Origin: Butyricimonas faecalis
GTDB taxonomy: Bacteria > Bacteroidota > Bacteroidia > Bacteroidales > Marinifilaceae
DNA length: 64,000 nt
Direction: 5' to 3'
NCBI RefSeq assembly: GCF_003991565.1
Contig: NZ_CP032819.1
Coordinates: 620,001-684,000 of the forward strand
Under the pieces are notes generated by a model. The model was not told the DNA's origin. It was given only the letters and a program-made list of their open reading frames with translations, and ran no database searches. Every line of letters starts with the position of its first letter. Position 1 is the stretch's first letter. Below are positions 1 through 8,209 of the stretch, piece by piece. A program made the position numbers and the translations under genes.

Positions 1-47
1 CGTATCAAAAAATAAGAACATCTTTACTATATATTTACGAATTATGA

Positions 48-102
48 CTTACGATTTATGATTTTCTTCACCACACCTACATTTAAAATCATACATCGTA
101 AA
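48..102. repeat. AT-rich inverted repeat (GATTT-type hairpin)
   Basis: The left arm at 48-65 (core acgatttatgatttt) pairs imperfectly with the right arm at about 85-102 (core aaaatcatacatcgtaaa), with a spacer of about 19 nt. It lies immediately beyond the fabI stop codon and could act as its transcript end. It belongs to the GATTT/AAATC hairpin family found at several other gene junctions here. Confidence 0.5.
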
Positions 103-109
103 TCCGAAA

Positions 110-946
110 TTATTTTGTTTCGCCGTTTTCAAAACTCTTGTTATACTGGTGCATTGCCCGGTAGCTCATACCCATACTGGAAAATCCACCATCGTGGAAC
201 AAATTCTGCATGGTCACTTTACGGGTCAAATCAGAAAACAAGGTGATACAATAATTTGCACATTCATCAGCAGAGGCATTTCCCAACGGGGACATCCGTT
301 CTGCAAAATCAATCAGAGAATCAAAACCTTTAATTCCGCTACCAGCCGTGGTTACCGTCGGTGATTGAGAAATCGTGTTGACACGAACCCTCTTTTCTCG
401 TCCGTAAATATACCCGAAACTACGGGCAATGGACTCCAACATGGCCTTGGCATCCGCCATATCATTATATTCAAACATCGTACGTTGTGCAGCCACGTAT
501 GAAAGAGCCACAACCGACCCCCATTCATTAATCGCATCCAATTTCTTTGCCGTTTGGAGCACCTTATGAAAAGAAATGGCTGAAATATCCAACGTTTTCT
601 GCAAAAAGTCATAATCCAGGTTATCGTAGGGACGTTTTTTTCTCACATTCAACGACATGGCCACCGAGTGCAATATAAAATCAATCTTTTCTCCCAACAA
701 CTCCATCGCCTCCTTAAACAAACGCTCCAAATCACCTTCACTAGTTGCATCTGCAGGAATCAATGGAACATTATTCTTCTCCGCAAAATCCTTGATCTGT
801 CCCATCCGGATAGATAATTCCGTGTTCGTCAGCACGATCTCTGCTCCCTCTTCCAAGCATTTCTCTGCCACTTTCCACGCGATAGACATTTCGTTCAACG
901 CACCGAATATTATCCCCTTCTTTCCTTTCAATAAATTGTAACTCAT
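110..946 (-). CDS. fabI: Enoyl-[acyl-carrier-protein] reductase [NADH] FabI
   Basis: A 278-residue short-chain dehydrogenase/reductase fold protein that catalyses the last reductive step of each type II fatty acid elongation cycle in the cytoplasm (trans-2-enoyl-ACP to acyl-ACP, with NADH). The FabI-type nucleotide-binding start is at residues 10-25. The active site is visible as Tyr150 (the SY pair), Tyr160 and Lys167, matching the FabI Y-x6-K arrangement rather than the Y-x3-K of classical SDRs. Length is normal for FabI. It follows recN by 34 nt on the same strand, so the two are probably co-transcribed. The ATG start gives a full N-terminus. Identification is firm. Confidence 0.95.
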   Translation of the reverse strand: MSYNLLKGKKGIIFGALNEMSIAWKVAEKCLEEGAEIVLTNTELSIRMGQIKDFAEKNNVPLIPADATSEGDLERLFKEAMELLGEKIDFILHSVAMSLNVRKKRPYDNLDYDFLQKTLDISAISFHKVLQTAKKLDAINEWGSVVALSYVAAQRTMFEYNDMADAKAMLESIARSFGYIYGREKRVRVNTISQSPTVTTAGSGIKGFDSLIDFAERMSPLGNASADECANYCITLFSDLTRKVTMQNLFHDGGFSSMGMSYRAMHQYNKSFENGETK

Positions 947-980
947 AAAACAGTATTAAATTAAAAAATTCTTTCTACAA

Positions 981-2639
981 TCAAGACTGGCCGAGCAGCA
1001 ACCGGGCGTTCTCTAACGCGGCTTCACTGATGACGCTTCCGCTGATCATTCCGGCTATTTCCGCTACCCGCTCTTCATCTGTTAAACGACGGATACGTGA
1101 AATTGTTCCCATCTGGTCGTCTTCTTTATATACCTTAAAATGGTGATCGCCTGCGGCTGCTATCTGAGGTAAATGGGAAATACTGATCACCTGCATCCGG
1201 CAGGCCATCTCTTTCATCATCTCGGCCATCCGGTGAGCGATTTCCCCTGAAACACCCGTGTCTATCTCGTCAAAGATAATGACCGGTAACTGTTTTGTGC
1301 GGGACAGAATATATTTCAGCGACAACATCAACCGAGAGATTTCCCCTCCGGAAGCCACTTTCACCAATTCTCCCGGCTCTTGGTTCTTGTTTGCCGAAAA
1401 CAGAAAACTCACGTCATCCTTTCCCGTGGGCGTAAAATGATCCAACGGGGTAATCATAACCTTGAACACGGCATGTTTAATCCCCATGCTTACCAACAAT
1501 CCCTGCATCTCTTCTCTCAACTTCTCCTCCGATGCCACACGAGCTGTATGCATCTTACTTGACAACGAATCCATTTCCGTCTCCACAGACTTGATCTGTT
1601 CCTCTAACATTTCGATCTGTTCTGCAAAGGATTGTATTCCTTTCAACTTTTCGCCTAACTCATCCTTTAAAGCGATCAATTCCTCGACTTTTTCCAAGCG
1701 ATGCTTGTGCAATAAATCGTACATCACGTTCAGGCGTTCATTAATCACGTCGACTCTTGCCGGGTTGTATTCCACCCGTTCCGCCATCCGTTCCGATTCA
1801 TCGGCAATATCCTCCAATTCGAGAATCACCGAACTCAAACGCTGCTCGTAATCGGTAGCTTCTTTCACGATTCCCTCCAAGGTCGCCATTTTATTCTTCA
1901 AACCTTTCAAGGATTGGATAACGGGATTATCCGATTCCGTTAATATATACGTTGATTCTGAAAAGGCGGATTTAATATTCTCCGCATTATTCAACACGGC
2001 CAACTCTTCCTCCAATTCCTGTTGTTCTCCTTCGCGCAAATGGGCTTCATCCAGTTGATTAAACTGGAATCTCAGATAATCTTCCTCTTGAGCCGCCTCC
2101 TTCGCTCGCTGTTTCAGCGAGGTCAGTTCCGACAATAACCCCTGCCGACGAATATATTTTACCCGGTAATCTTTCAGTAACACTTGATTACCGCAAAAAG
2201 CATCTAATATTTCCAGCTGATATTCCGGTTGCCCGATAAGTAAGGATTGATGCTGCGAATGCACGTCAATCAAAAAACTCCCGAACTCCTTCAATAACTT
2301 GTTATTAACGGGAGTATCATTAATAAACGCCCTTGATTTGCCATCTGCCGTCAATTCCCGTCTCACAACCACCTCGTTGTCATAATCCAAGTCATTATCA
2401 GCAAACCAGTGCTGTAAATCGTACCCCACAACATCATATGTGATTTCAACCACACACTTCTTATTCTTATCCATAATGGCTGCAACATCAGCCCGCTGTC
2501 CCAATGTCAGCCCGATCGCACCCAACAAAATGGATTTTCCCGCACCCGTTTCCCCGGTAATAATTGTAAAACCCTTCTCTAGCTCGATATTCGTTCTATC
2601 GATCAAAGCGTAATTCCCTATATGGATGTTCTTTATCAT
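981..2639 (-). CDS. recN: DNA repair protein RecN
   Basis: SMC-like ATPase that acts in recombinational repair of double-strand breaks. The N-terminus has the typical RecN opening IKNIHIGNYALID, followed by the Walker A motif GETGAGKS. A long coiled-coil middle carries many Glu/Lys/Leu, and the C-terminal half has the ABC signature region SGGEISR and the Walker B motif IIFDEIDTG. I place the start at the ATG at 2639 (552 codons) rather than the ATG at 2666: the later start matches the family N-terminus, and a near-consensus -7 box on the minus strand (TACTTTCG, plus-strand 2668-2675) would put transcription initiation at or downstream of the earlier ATG. It is divergent from nusB and followed by fabI. 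Confidence 0.94.
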   Translation of the reverse strand: MIKNIHIGNYALIDRTNIELEKGFTIITGETGAGKSILLGAIGLTLGQRADVAAIMDKNKKCVVEITYDVVGYDLQHWFADNDLDYDNEVVVRRELTADGKSRAFINDTPVNNKLLKEFGSFLIDVHSQHQSLLIGQPEYQLEILDAFCGNQVLLKDYRVKYIRRQGLLSELTSLKQRAKEAAQEEDYLRFQFNQLDEAHLREGEQQELEEELAVLNNAENIKSAFSESTYILTESDNPVIQSLKGLKNKMATLEGIVKEATDYEQRLSSVILELEDIADESERMAERVEYNPARVDVINERLNVMYDLLHKHRLEKVEELIALKDELGEKLKGIQSFAEQIEMLEEQIKSVETEMDSLSSKMHTARVASEEKLREEMQGLLVSMGIKHAVFKVMITPLDHFTPTGKDDVSFLFSANKNQEPGELVKVASGGEISRLMLSLKYILSRTKQLPVIIFDEIDTGVSGEIAHRMAEMMKEMACRMQVISISHLPQIAAAGDHHFKVYKEDDQMGTISRIRRLTDEERVAEIAGMISGSVISEAALENARLLLGQS

Positions 2640-2719
2640 TTCTACAACCTTTATTGCATAATTCATGCGAAAGTACTAATAATTTTCCATTTTCAATTTT
2701 CCGTTTTCAATTTAATTCG

Positions 2720-2727
2720 TACTTTTG
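2720..2727 (+). promoter_or_regulatory. Bacteroidota -7 promoter box for nusB
   Basis: TACTTTTG matches the TAnnTTTG -7 consensus of the Bacteroidota housekeeping sigma factor and lies 33 nt before the nusB ATG. I see no clear TTTG -33 box at the expected distance. It also supports the downstream start for nusB, because the longer open frame begins upstream of this box. Confidence 0.55.
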
Positions 2728-2759
2728 CTCACCGGTTTAAACATATAGTTCTTTATAAA

Positions 2760-3707
2760 ATGACAAGTAGAAGATTAATTAGAATTAAAGTTTTACAGCT
2801 TTTATATTCTTACACGAAGAAAGAGGGAGTGACAATCACGGAAGTAGAAAGAGATTTGTTCAAAAGTATAACCAAAAGCACGGATTTATACTACCACATA
2901 TTCCTCTTAATCACTGAAATCCAACGTCGTGCATTTTTAAAAATAGATGCTGCCCGTAATCGGAAACTTGCATCGCAACGAGAGTTAAACCCCAATACTC
3001 GTTTTATCGATAACCCGGTAATCAATCAAATCGCCAACAACCGGAAATTCAAGACCTATGTTTCCACGAATTTGATCTCTTTGAACGAGTGTCAAGATGT
3101 AGTTGCCTTGTTATATGACCGCTTGTTGGAAATGGATTTCTTCAAGCTTTATATGTCTAAACCCAGCGTGACTTACGAGGATCATAAGAAACTCGTGCTC
3201 GACATGATCACGGATTTAATCGCGGAAGATGAAGATTTCGACCAAGCAATGGAAGAAAAGAACATTTTCTGGAATGATGATTTCGAACTCGTACTGAGTA
3301 TCGTGTACAAAACGGTGAAGAACATGAAAGAAAGCTATACTGAAGACACCGTTTTCTTTATCTCCTTGTATAACGAGGAAGAAGACTTGAGTTTTGCAAA
3401 AACCCTGTTCCGAAAGTCAATTCTCGACATGAAGGAAAACTTGGAATTAGTGGATCAGTTTACAACCAACTGGGAACTCGACCGTATTTCCGATATGGAT
3501 AAATTAATCATGGATGCAGCAATTTGCGAACTGAAATATTTCCCGTCAATCCCCGTAAAAGTGACCTTAGACGAGTATATCGAGATTTCCAAGAACTATT
3601 GTTCCCCGAAAAGTAGCGGGTTTATCAATGGTGTTCTCGACAAAACGGTGGCTCTTCTGAAAGAAAAGAATGAAATCAGAAAAGTCGGACGAGGTTTAAT
3701 GGAGTAA
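2760..3707 (+). CDS. nusB: Transcription antitermination factor NusB
   Basis: The C-terminal part (from about residue 180) carries the NusB/RsmB all-helical fold, ending with the recognisable 'DEYIEISKNYCSPKSSGFINGVLD' type helix (only key residues quoted: DEY, EIS, K-SS-FINGVLD). NusB binds boxA RNA with NusE/S10 during rRNA transcription. At about 315 residues it is roughly twice the E. coli length; this extended form with an added N-terminal domain is usual in Bacteroidota. The start is the ATG at 2760 (MTSRRLIRIKVLQLLYS). The frame extends 46 codons further upstream, but that extension looks like translated intergenic sequence and overlaps the promoter box. Divergent from recN. Confidence 0.9.
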   Translation: MTSRRLIRIKVLQLLYSYTKKEGVTITEVERDLFKSITKSTDLYYHIFLLITEIQRRAFLKIDAARNRKLASQRELNPNTRFIDNPVINQIANNRKFKTYVSTNLISLNECQDVVALLYDRLLEMDFFKLYMSKPSVTYEDHKKLVLDMITDLIAEDEDFDQAMEEKNIFWNDDFELVLSIVYKTVKNMKESYTEDTVFFISLYNEEEDLSFAKTLFRKSILDMKENLELVDQFTTNWELDRISDMDKLIMDAAICELKYFPSIPVKVTLDEYIEISKNYCSPKSSGFINGVLDKTVALLKEKNEIRKVGRGLME

Positions 3708-3721
3708 TACCACCCCCTCCA

Positions 3722-3748
3722 GCTCCCCCTCATACAGGGGGAGAGCTG
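3722..3748 (+). terminator. Hairpin after nusB, inside a repeat-like element
   Basis: ctccccct (3724-3731) pairs with agggggag (3737-3744), extended by AGCT/AGCT with a two-base bulge. No T tract follows. It sits between the converging nusB and receiver genes and could end both transcripts. It is the 5' part of an element (about 3715-3790) that shares TGATTACCAGGYGG with 52199-52262. Confidence 0.45.
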
Positions 3749-3834
3749 ATTACCAGGCGGATTCCCACCTATGTAACGAGAGCTAGAGACCATATCCATT
3801 TCCCGAACTTCACTTTTGGATTGCCCCTCTTCGT

Positions 3835-4275
3835 TTATGAATTTCGTCTGAATCTACTCCAGAATGTTTTCCGTTCTTCAGTCTTTGGCACTTCTAAACG
3901 CTTCCATTCCTTTCTTTCTTGAGAACGTCTAAATGCCGCCTTGATACGCCATTCCAATTCTTTCGGATAACAATTTCCTTTATCAATACATTCATCAGCA
4001 CCCTCATTCAAGAGAGTATAATCCGGCAGATTACTATACATCACGATAGCAATATCATCTCCCGTTGCCCTGACAAGACGCATCACCTCTTCTCCCGTCA
4101 TTTCCGGCATATTTCCATCCAGAAGCAATACATCATAACGGCCTTTTTGATATTCATCCCAAGCTTTCTGCCCATCCTCAGCCAAACATACATTGAATCC
4201 ACACTCTTTTAACATCTTCACTTTAAATTCCTGTGCAAACGTGTCATCCTCCGCATACAAAATTTTTATTTTCAT
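3835..4275 (-). CDS. Stand-alone response-regulator receiver protein
   Basis: A 146-residue protein made of a CheY-like receiver domain (about residues 1-125) with a short basic C-terminal tail (rich in Lys/Arg) and no DNA-binding or enzymatic output domain. The acidic pocket is Glu9/Asp10/Asp11, the phospho-acceptor is Asp53 (in LLLDGNMP), the switch Ser is Ser81 and the conserved Lys is Lys99. All catalytic positions are intact, so phosphorylation is expected. No histidine kinase is encoded nearby. Such single-domain regulators act by protein-protein contact or in phosphorelays. The target is unknown. Confidence 0.85.
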   Translation of the reverse strand: MKIKILYAEDDTFAQEFKVKMLKECGFNVCLAEDGQKAWDEYQKGRYDVLLLDGNMPEMTGEEVMRLVRATGDDIAIVMYSNLPDYTLLNEGADECIDKGNCYPKELEWRIKAAFRRSQERKEWKRLEVPKTEERKTFWSRFRRNS

Positions 4276-4411
4276 ACATTACGTATTTAGTTATTCTTTC
4301 AACAAAGGAACGGTTTATTTTTACAATAGAAGAATTCAAACATGATAAGATTGTGAGAATTTTCAAAAAATAGAGATATTGATAGTAATATCAACGATTT
4401 TATTCCTATAA

Positions 4412-4439
4412 GTGAAGGGTGGCTTTTGCCACCCTTCAC
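4412..4439 (-). terminator. Perfect hairpin between LOG gene and receiver gene
   Basis: gtgaagggtggc (4412-4423) and gccacccttcac (4428-4439) form a perfect 12-bp stem with a TTTT loop. It lies about 105 nt beyond the LOG-family stop codon and upstream of the receiver gene on the same (minus) strand. The flanking U-tract is weak, so it could be an inefficient terminator or an RNA-stabilising hairpin. Confidence 0.55.
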
Positions 4440-4545
4440 GTTCTAAACTAAACTAACCAAACTTTTGTATCACTACAATAGTCAACTCATACGCTATATT
4501 AGCCTTGTAAATATAGAATATAAATATTAAAAAAACAAGTTTTTA

Positions 4546-5109
4546 TTAATATTTACTTGAAAAATCTTTAGCCCGATAATTTTTGATGTACGCCACCGCC
4601 TCTTCCACCGTGTTCACAACCGTGTACAACCCATCATAGGCCTCCGACACGAATCCTTCTTTGCGAATATTACTGATAAAAAGAAAAAAATACTCGTAAA
4701 AATCATTCGTATTAAGGAAAATAACCGGTTTATTATGTATTCCAAGTTGTTTCAAGGTAATCACCTCCGTGATCTCTTCCAGTGTTCCCCATCCTCCGGG
4801 TAAAGCAATAAAAGCATCCGCTTTTTCACGCATCATGCTCTTTCGTTCTTTCATATCGGAAGTCACGATTAATTCAGAAATACCCTCCGCCGAGACACCC
4901 CGGTCCACGATGCATTGTGGAATGATTCCGGTCACCTTACCTCCACTGTTCTTCACGGCATCCGACACCTCACGCATCAACCCGCAATTTGTTCCGCCAT
5001 ACAGCAACTCCCATCCCTGCATCACGATTTCTTTCCCTAAATCAGCCGCAGCTTCAAAATACACGTCATCAACACTCTCCGATGATGCACAAAACACACA
5101 AATTTTCAT
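4546..5109 (-). CDS. LOG-family protein (TIGR00730), nucleotide 5'-monophosphate phosphoribohydrolase
   Basis: A 187-residue Rossmann-fold protein of the LONELY GUY family. The signature PGGWGTLEE is at residues 104-112, and the upstream conserved Arg of MMREKADAF is at about residue 94. Characterised members cleave N6-modified AMP (cytokinin ribotides) or AMP/pyrimidine nucleotides to a free base plus ribose 5-phosphate. In bacteria the physiological substrate is usually unknown. The N-terminus MKICVFCASS is typical and fixes the start. It is transcribed in the same direction as gyrB upstream, separated by about 107 nt holding an AT-rich inverted repeat. Confidence 0.88.
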   Translation of the reverse strand: MKICVFCASSESVDDVYFEAAADLGKEIVMQGWELLYGGTNCGLMREVSDAVKNSGGKVTGIIPQCIVDRGVSAEGISELIVTSDMKERKSMMREKADAFIALPGGWGTLEEITEVITLKQLGIHNKPVIFLNTNDFYEYFFLFISNIRKEGFVSEAYDGLYTVVNTVEEAVAYIKNYRAKDFSSKY

Positions 5110-5120
5110 AGATTAAAAAA

Positions 5121-5200
5121 GTTACAGGTTGCAAGTTATCCCTTCATAAAACAAATTGCAGATTAATAGCATAAACCTGTACCCCATTAACCTGCAATTT
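5121..5200. repeat. AT-rich inverted repeat (GTTACAAGTT-type)
   Basis: The arm gttacaggttgcaagtt (5121-5137) is partly complementary to aaacctgta (5173-5181) and aacctgcaattt (5189-5200). It lies in the gyrB/LOG intergenic space. A related element is at 40318-40358. It may serve as the gyrB transcript end. Confidence 0.4.
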
Positions 5201-5216
5201 GGAACAACATTGATGC

Positions 5217-7199
5217 TTAAGCATCAATGTTAGCATATGTAGCATTCTGCTCGATAAACTGTCTACGAGGCGGAACATCGTCACCCATAAGCATGGAGAA
5301 AATACGGTCTGCCTCAGCAGCATTCTCGATTGTCACTTGGCGTAACGTTCTACCATCGGGAGACATGGTCGTGTCCCACAACTGTTCTGCTGTCATTTCA
5401 CCAAGACCTTTGTAACGCTGGATATGCAAACTGCTCTCCTTGCCTGCTCCCATCTCCTGAATCAACTGTAAACGCTGCTCCTCCGTCCAACAATAACGTT
5501 GCTCCTTTCCTTTCTTCACGGAATAAAGAGGCGGGGTGGCAATATAAAGGTAACCGTTTTCAATCACAGATCTCATGTAACGGAAGAATAACGTCATAAT
5601 CAACGTGGCAATGTGCGCCCCGTCGACATCGGCATCGGCCATGATCACGATCTTGTGATAACGTATTTTTTCCAAGTTAACCGCTTTACTATCTTCTGCC
5701 GTACCGATCGTGATTCCCAAAGCTTGGAAAATCATCTTGATCTCCTCACTTTCCCATACCCGGTGAGCCAACGCTTTCTCCACATTCAGGATTTTACCTC
5801 TCAAGGGAAGAATAGCCTGAAATTTACGGTCGCGACCTTGTTTGGCGGTACCCCCTGCCGAATCTCCCTCGACGAGGAATATCTCACAATTCTCCGGGTT
5901 ATTATCCGAACAATCTGCCAATTTACCGGGTAAACCGGAACCGGAAAGTACAGTCTTCCGTTGCACAAGTTCACGGGCTTTACGAGCCGCATGACGAGCT
6001 TGCGCGGCAAGGATCACCTTATCCACGATAGCGCGGGCATCTTTCGGATGCTCCTCCAGGTAGTTTGCCAATGCAACGCTCACGGCCTGAGCCACGGCCG
6101 ACCCCACCTCGGTATTACCTAATTTTGTCTTCGTCTGTCCTTCAAACTGAGGTTCTGCCACTTTTACGGAAATAATGGCCGTTAAACCTTCCCGGAAATC
6201 TTCCCCGCTAATATCAAACTTCAATTTACTTAACATCCCGGAATTGTCTGCATACGTCTTCAGGGTTTGCATCACCCCTCGACGGAACCCGGCAAGATGC
6301 GTTCCTCCCTCAACCGTGTTGATATTATTTACGTAAGAGTAAACATTTTCTTTGAACTCCGTGTTGTAATGCATGGCCACCTCTATCGGAATACCATTCT
6401 TCTCGGTGGTGATATGAATGGTTTCATCAATCAATTTCTCCCGGTTTTCATCCAAATATTCCACGAATTCACTTAACCCTTTTTCCGAGTAGAAAACTTC
6501 AGATTTAAACTCGTTAGTATCCGGATCAATTGTTCGCTTGTCTGTCAACGACAGGCGAATGCCCCGATTCAAATAAGCCAGTTCCCGTAAACGGGCAGCT
6601 AAAATATCATATTTATATTCTGTTACATAAAATATAGAATCATCCGGCTTGAAATAGATCGTTGTACCCGTCCGATCTGTTTCGCCAATCACTTGTACAT
6701 CAGCTAGCGGGGCTCCTTTACTATATTCCTGACGCCAAATCTTACCTTCGCGGTAAATAGTAGCAACCAATTTCGTGGAGAGCGCGTTCACACAAGATAC
6801 TCCTACCCCGTGAAGCCCTCCGGAAACTTTATAAGAACCTTTATCAAATTTACCTCCGGCATGCAACACCGTCATCACAACTTCCAGTGCCGAGCGATTC
6901 TCTTTCTGATTCATCCCGGTCGGGATTCCACGACCATCATCGCTCACACAGATCGAATTATCCTCGTTAATCGTTACCTCTATATTTTTACAATAACCGG
7001 CCAACGCTTCATCAATCGAGTTATCAACCACCTCGTACACCAAATGATGCAATCCCTTCGTATTAACATCTCCAATATACATGGACGGACGCATACGAAC
7101 AGCCTCCAACCCCTCCAACACTTGAATACTATCAGCCGAATATTCGTTATTCGTTTGCTCTATTTCTTCACTCATGTTCTGCTCTAATTCTTCATTCAT
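5217..7199 (-). CDS. gyrB: DNA gyrase subunit B
   Basis: ATPase subunit of type IIA topoisomerase that introduces negative supercoils with GyrA. It has the GHKL ATPase domain with EVVDNSIDEALAG, DGRGIPTG and GGLHGVGVSCVNALS. The transducer domain follows, then the TOPRIM domain with EGDSAGG and the DADVDGAH metal site, then the C-terminal QRYKGLGEM and the M-DDV-PRR-FIE tail. At 660 residues it is the short GyrB form typical of Bacteroidota, without the proteobacterial insertion. The start could also be the ATG eight codons downstream (7175). A minus-strand TATATTTG box (plus 7286-7293) is a likely promoter, giving an 80-nt leader. There is no dnaA or dnaN beside it, so this is not an origin neighbourhood. 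Confidence 0.96.
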   Translation of the reverse strand: MNEELEQNMSEEIEQTNNEYSADSIQVLEGLEAVRMRPSMYIGDVNTKGLHHLVYEVVDNSIDEALAGYCKNIEVTINEDNSICVSDDGRGIPTGMNQKENRSALEVVMTVLHAGGKFDKGSYKVSGGLHGVGVSCVNALSTKLVATIYREGKIWRQEYSKGAPLADVQVIGETDRTGTTIYFKPDDSIFYVTEYKYDILAARLRELAYLNRGIRLSLTDKRTIDPDTNEFKSEVFYSEKGLSEFVEYLDENREKLIDETIHITTEKNGIPIEVAMHYNTEFKENVYSYVNNINTVEGGTHLAGFRRGVMQTLKTYADNSGMLSKLKFDISGEDFREGLTAIISVKVAEPQFEGQTKTKLGNTEVGSAVAQAVSVALANYLEEHPKDARAIVDKVILAAQARHAARKARELVQRKTVLSGSGLPGKLADCSDNNPENCEIFLVEGDSAGGTAKQGRDRKFQAILPLRGKILNVEKALAHRVWESEEIKMIFQALGITIGTAEDSKAVNLEKIRYHKIVIMADADVDGAHIATLIMTLFFRYMRSVIENGYLYIATPPLYSVKKGKEQRYCWTEEQRLQLIQEMGAGKESSLHIQRYKGLGEMTAEQLWDTTMSPDGRTLRQVTIENAAEADRIFSMLMGDDVPPRRQFIEQNATYANIDA

Positions 7200-7425
7200 A
7201 TGATATATTTAATTGTTTTTCCTTATTCCTCATATTCACTAAACCACTCATTTACAGCGAGTATTTAGTCCAAATACAAAACATACAAATATAGGAAAAA
7301 TCGGCTATAATATCGAAAGTTTCAATATATATTTTTCTTTCGTTAACACATCAACGAATCACCATCTTTAATACCGGATTTCAAATACACCGTCACCCCC
7401 ACTCTCGACAATTCCCTCTTTATCT

Positions 7426-8112
7426 TCATATCTTCTGGGGATTGATCGTCTCGGGCAAACATTTCATGTATCGCTCCAAACGCTCAAACTGTTCCCGAAT
7501 CGGGGAATATTCCATTTCCCCTACTTTATCACGATACAAATCGAACAAGCCGAGAGTCCCCCGCTTGTCATGAGTATTCAAATAATACAAACAAATTCCA
7601 TGCAAAACACGTTCCCCGGTCCAAACAGCCAAAGGAGCCCAACCCGAAACATTGAAAATATCCAACGCTTTCTCTAACTTCTCATAATCGTTCATTTCCT
7701 TGAAAAAAGAAAGCCCCACGCTCTCGAACTCCACAATCCATTTCTGCACGAGCGAATGAAGTTTTGCAATTTTCATTCGAAACCAAGGTTTGTCATTCAA
7801 AGGTATTCCCAAATACTTGTAAACCCACCCGACATCCAGCACACCACAAATAGGCATGGAATCCTTTTCCAATATCGCCGCCTTGTAGAATTGGCTGACT
7901 TTCTTACAAGTGACAAAATACTCCGTACGCAAAGACAACTGATTATTTTCCCAGTTTGTAAACCGAAGAACACACTCGTTCCTCCACTCCTGATCCTCAT
8001 AAACAAATGCATTTTTAGCCTTCATGAAATGATAACCATGCCTCTCCATGACCGGAACAATTTGCTCAATAAAAAGCCCCTTGATACCCTCACCTTTCAT
8101 TCTCGTATGCAT
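7426..8112 (-). CDS. Hypothetical protein, 228 aa
   Basis: I do not recognise a family with confidence. The product is soluble with no signal peptide or membrane segment and is rich in Trp, Tyr, Phe and Lys (for example NDKPWFRMKIAKLHSLVQKW). The N-terminal half has alternating hydrophobic/charged strands such as VLRFTNWENNQLSLRTEYFV. It resembles small cytoplasmic DUF proteins that are often annotated near immunity or regulatory genes, but that is only an impression. The first two Met codons (MHTRM) are both possible starts. It lies 97 nt downstream of the ATP-grasp gene on the same strand, so the two may be co-transcribed. Confidence 0.6.
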   Translation of the reverse strand: MHTRMKGEGIKGLFIEQIVPVMERHGYHFMKAKNAFVYEDQEWRNECVLRFTNWENNQLSLRTEYFVTCKKVSQFYKAAILEKDSMPICGVLDVGWVYKYLGIPLNDKPWFRMKIAKLHSLVQKWIVEFESVGLSFFKEMNDYEKLEKALDIFNVSGWAPLAVWTGERVLHGICLYYLNTHDKRGTLGLFDLYRDKVGEMEYSPIREQFERLERYMKCLPETINPQKI

Positions 8113-8209
8113 ATGCTTATCTATAAATTACTCATCCTTTTTATCAACGGCAAAGAGAATAAAATTTTCTTTATTTTCCCTATAAAAGTTCATAAAGTTT
8201 ACAAACTTT

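Noticed and set aside
2622..2759. Longer NusB start 46 codons upstream
   Set aside because: The extension overlaps recN and the nusB promoter box and matches translated AT-rich spacer, not the family N-terminus.
3719..3748. Palindromic AGCTCCCCCT/AGGGGGAGAGCT as a transposon end
   Set aside because: No transposase, target duplication or matching second end was seen; kept only as a repeat-like hairpin.
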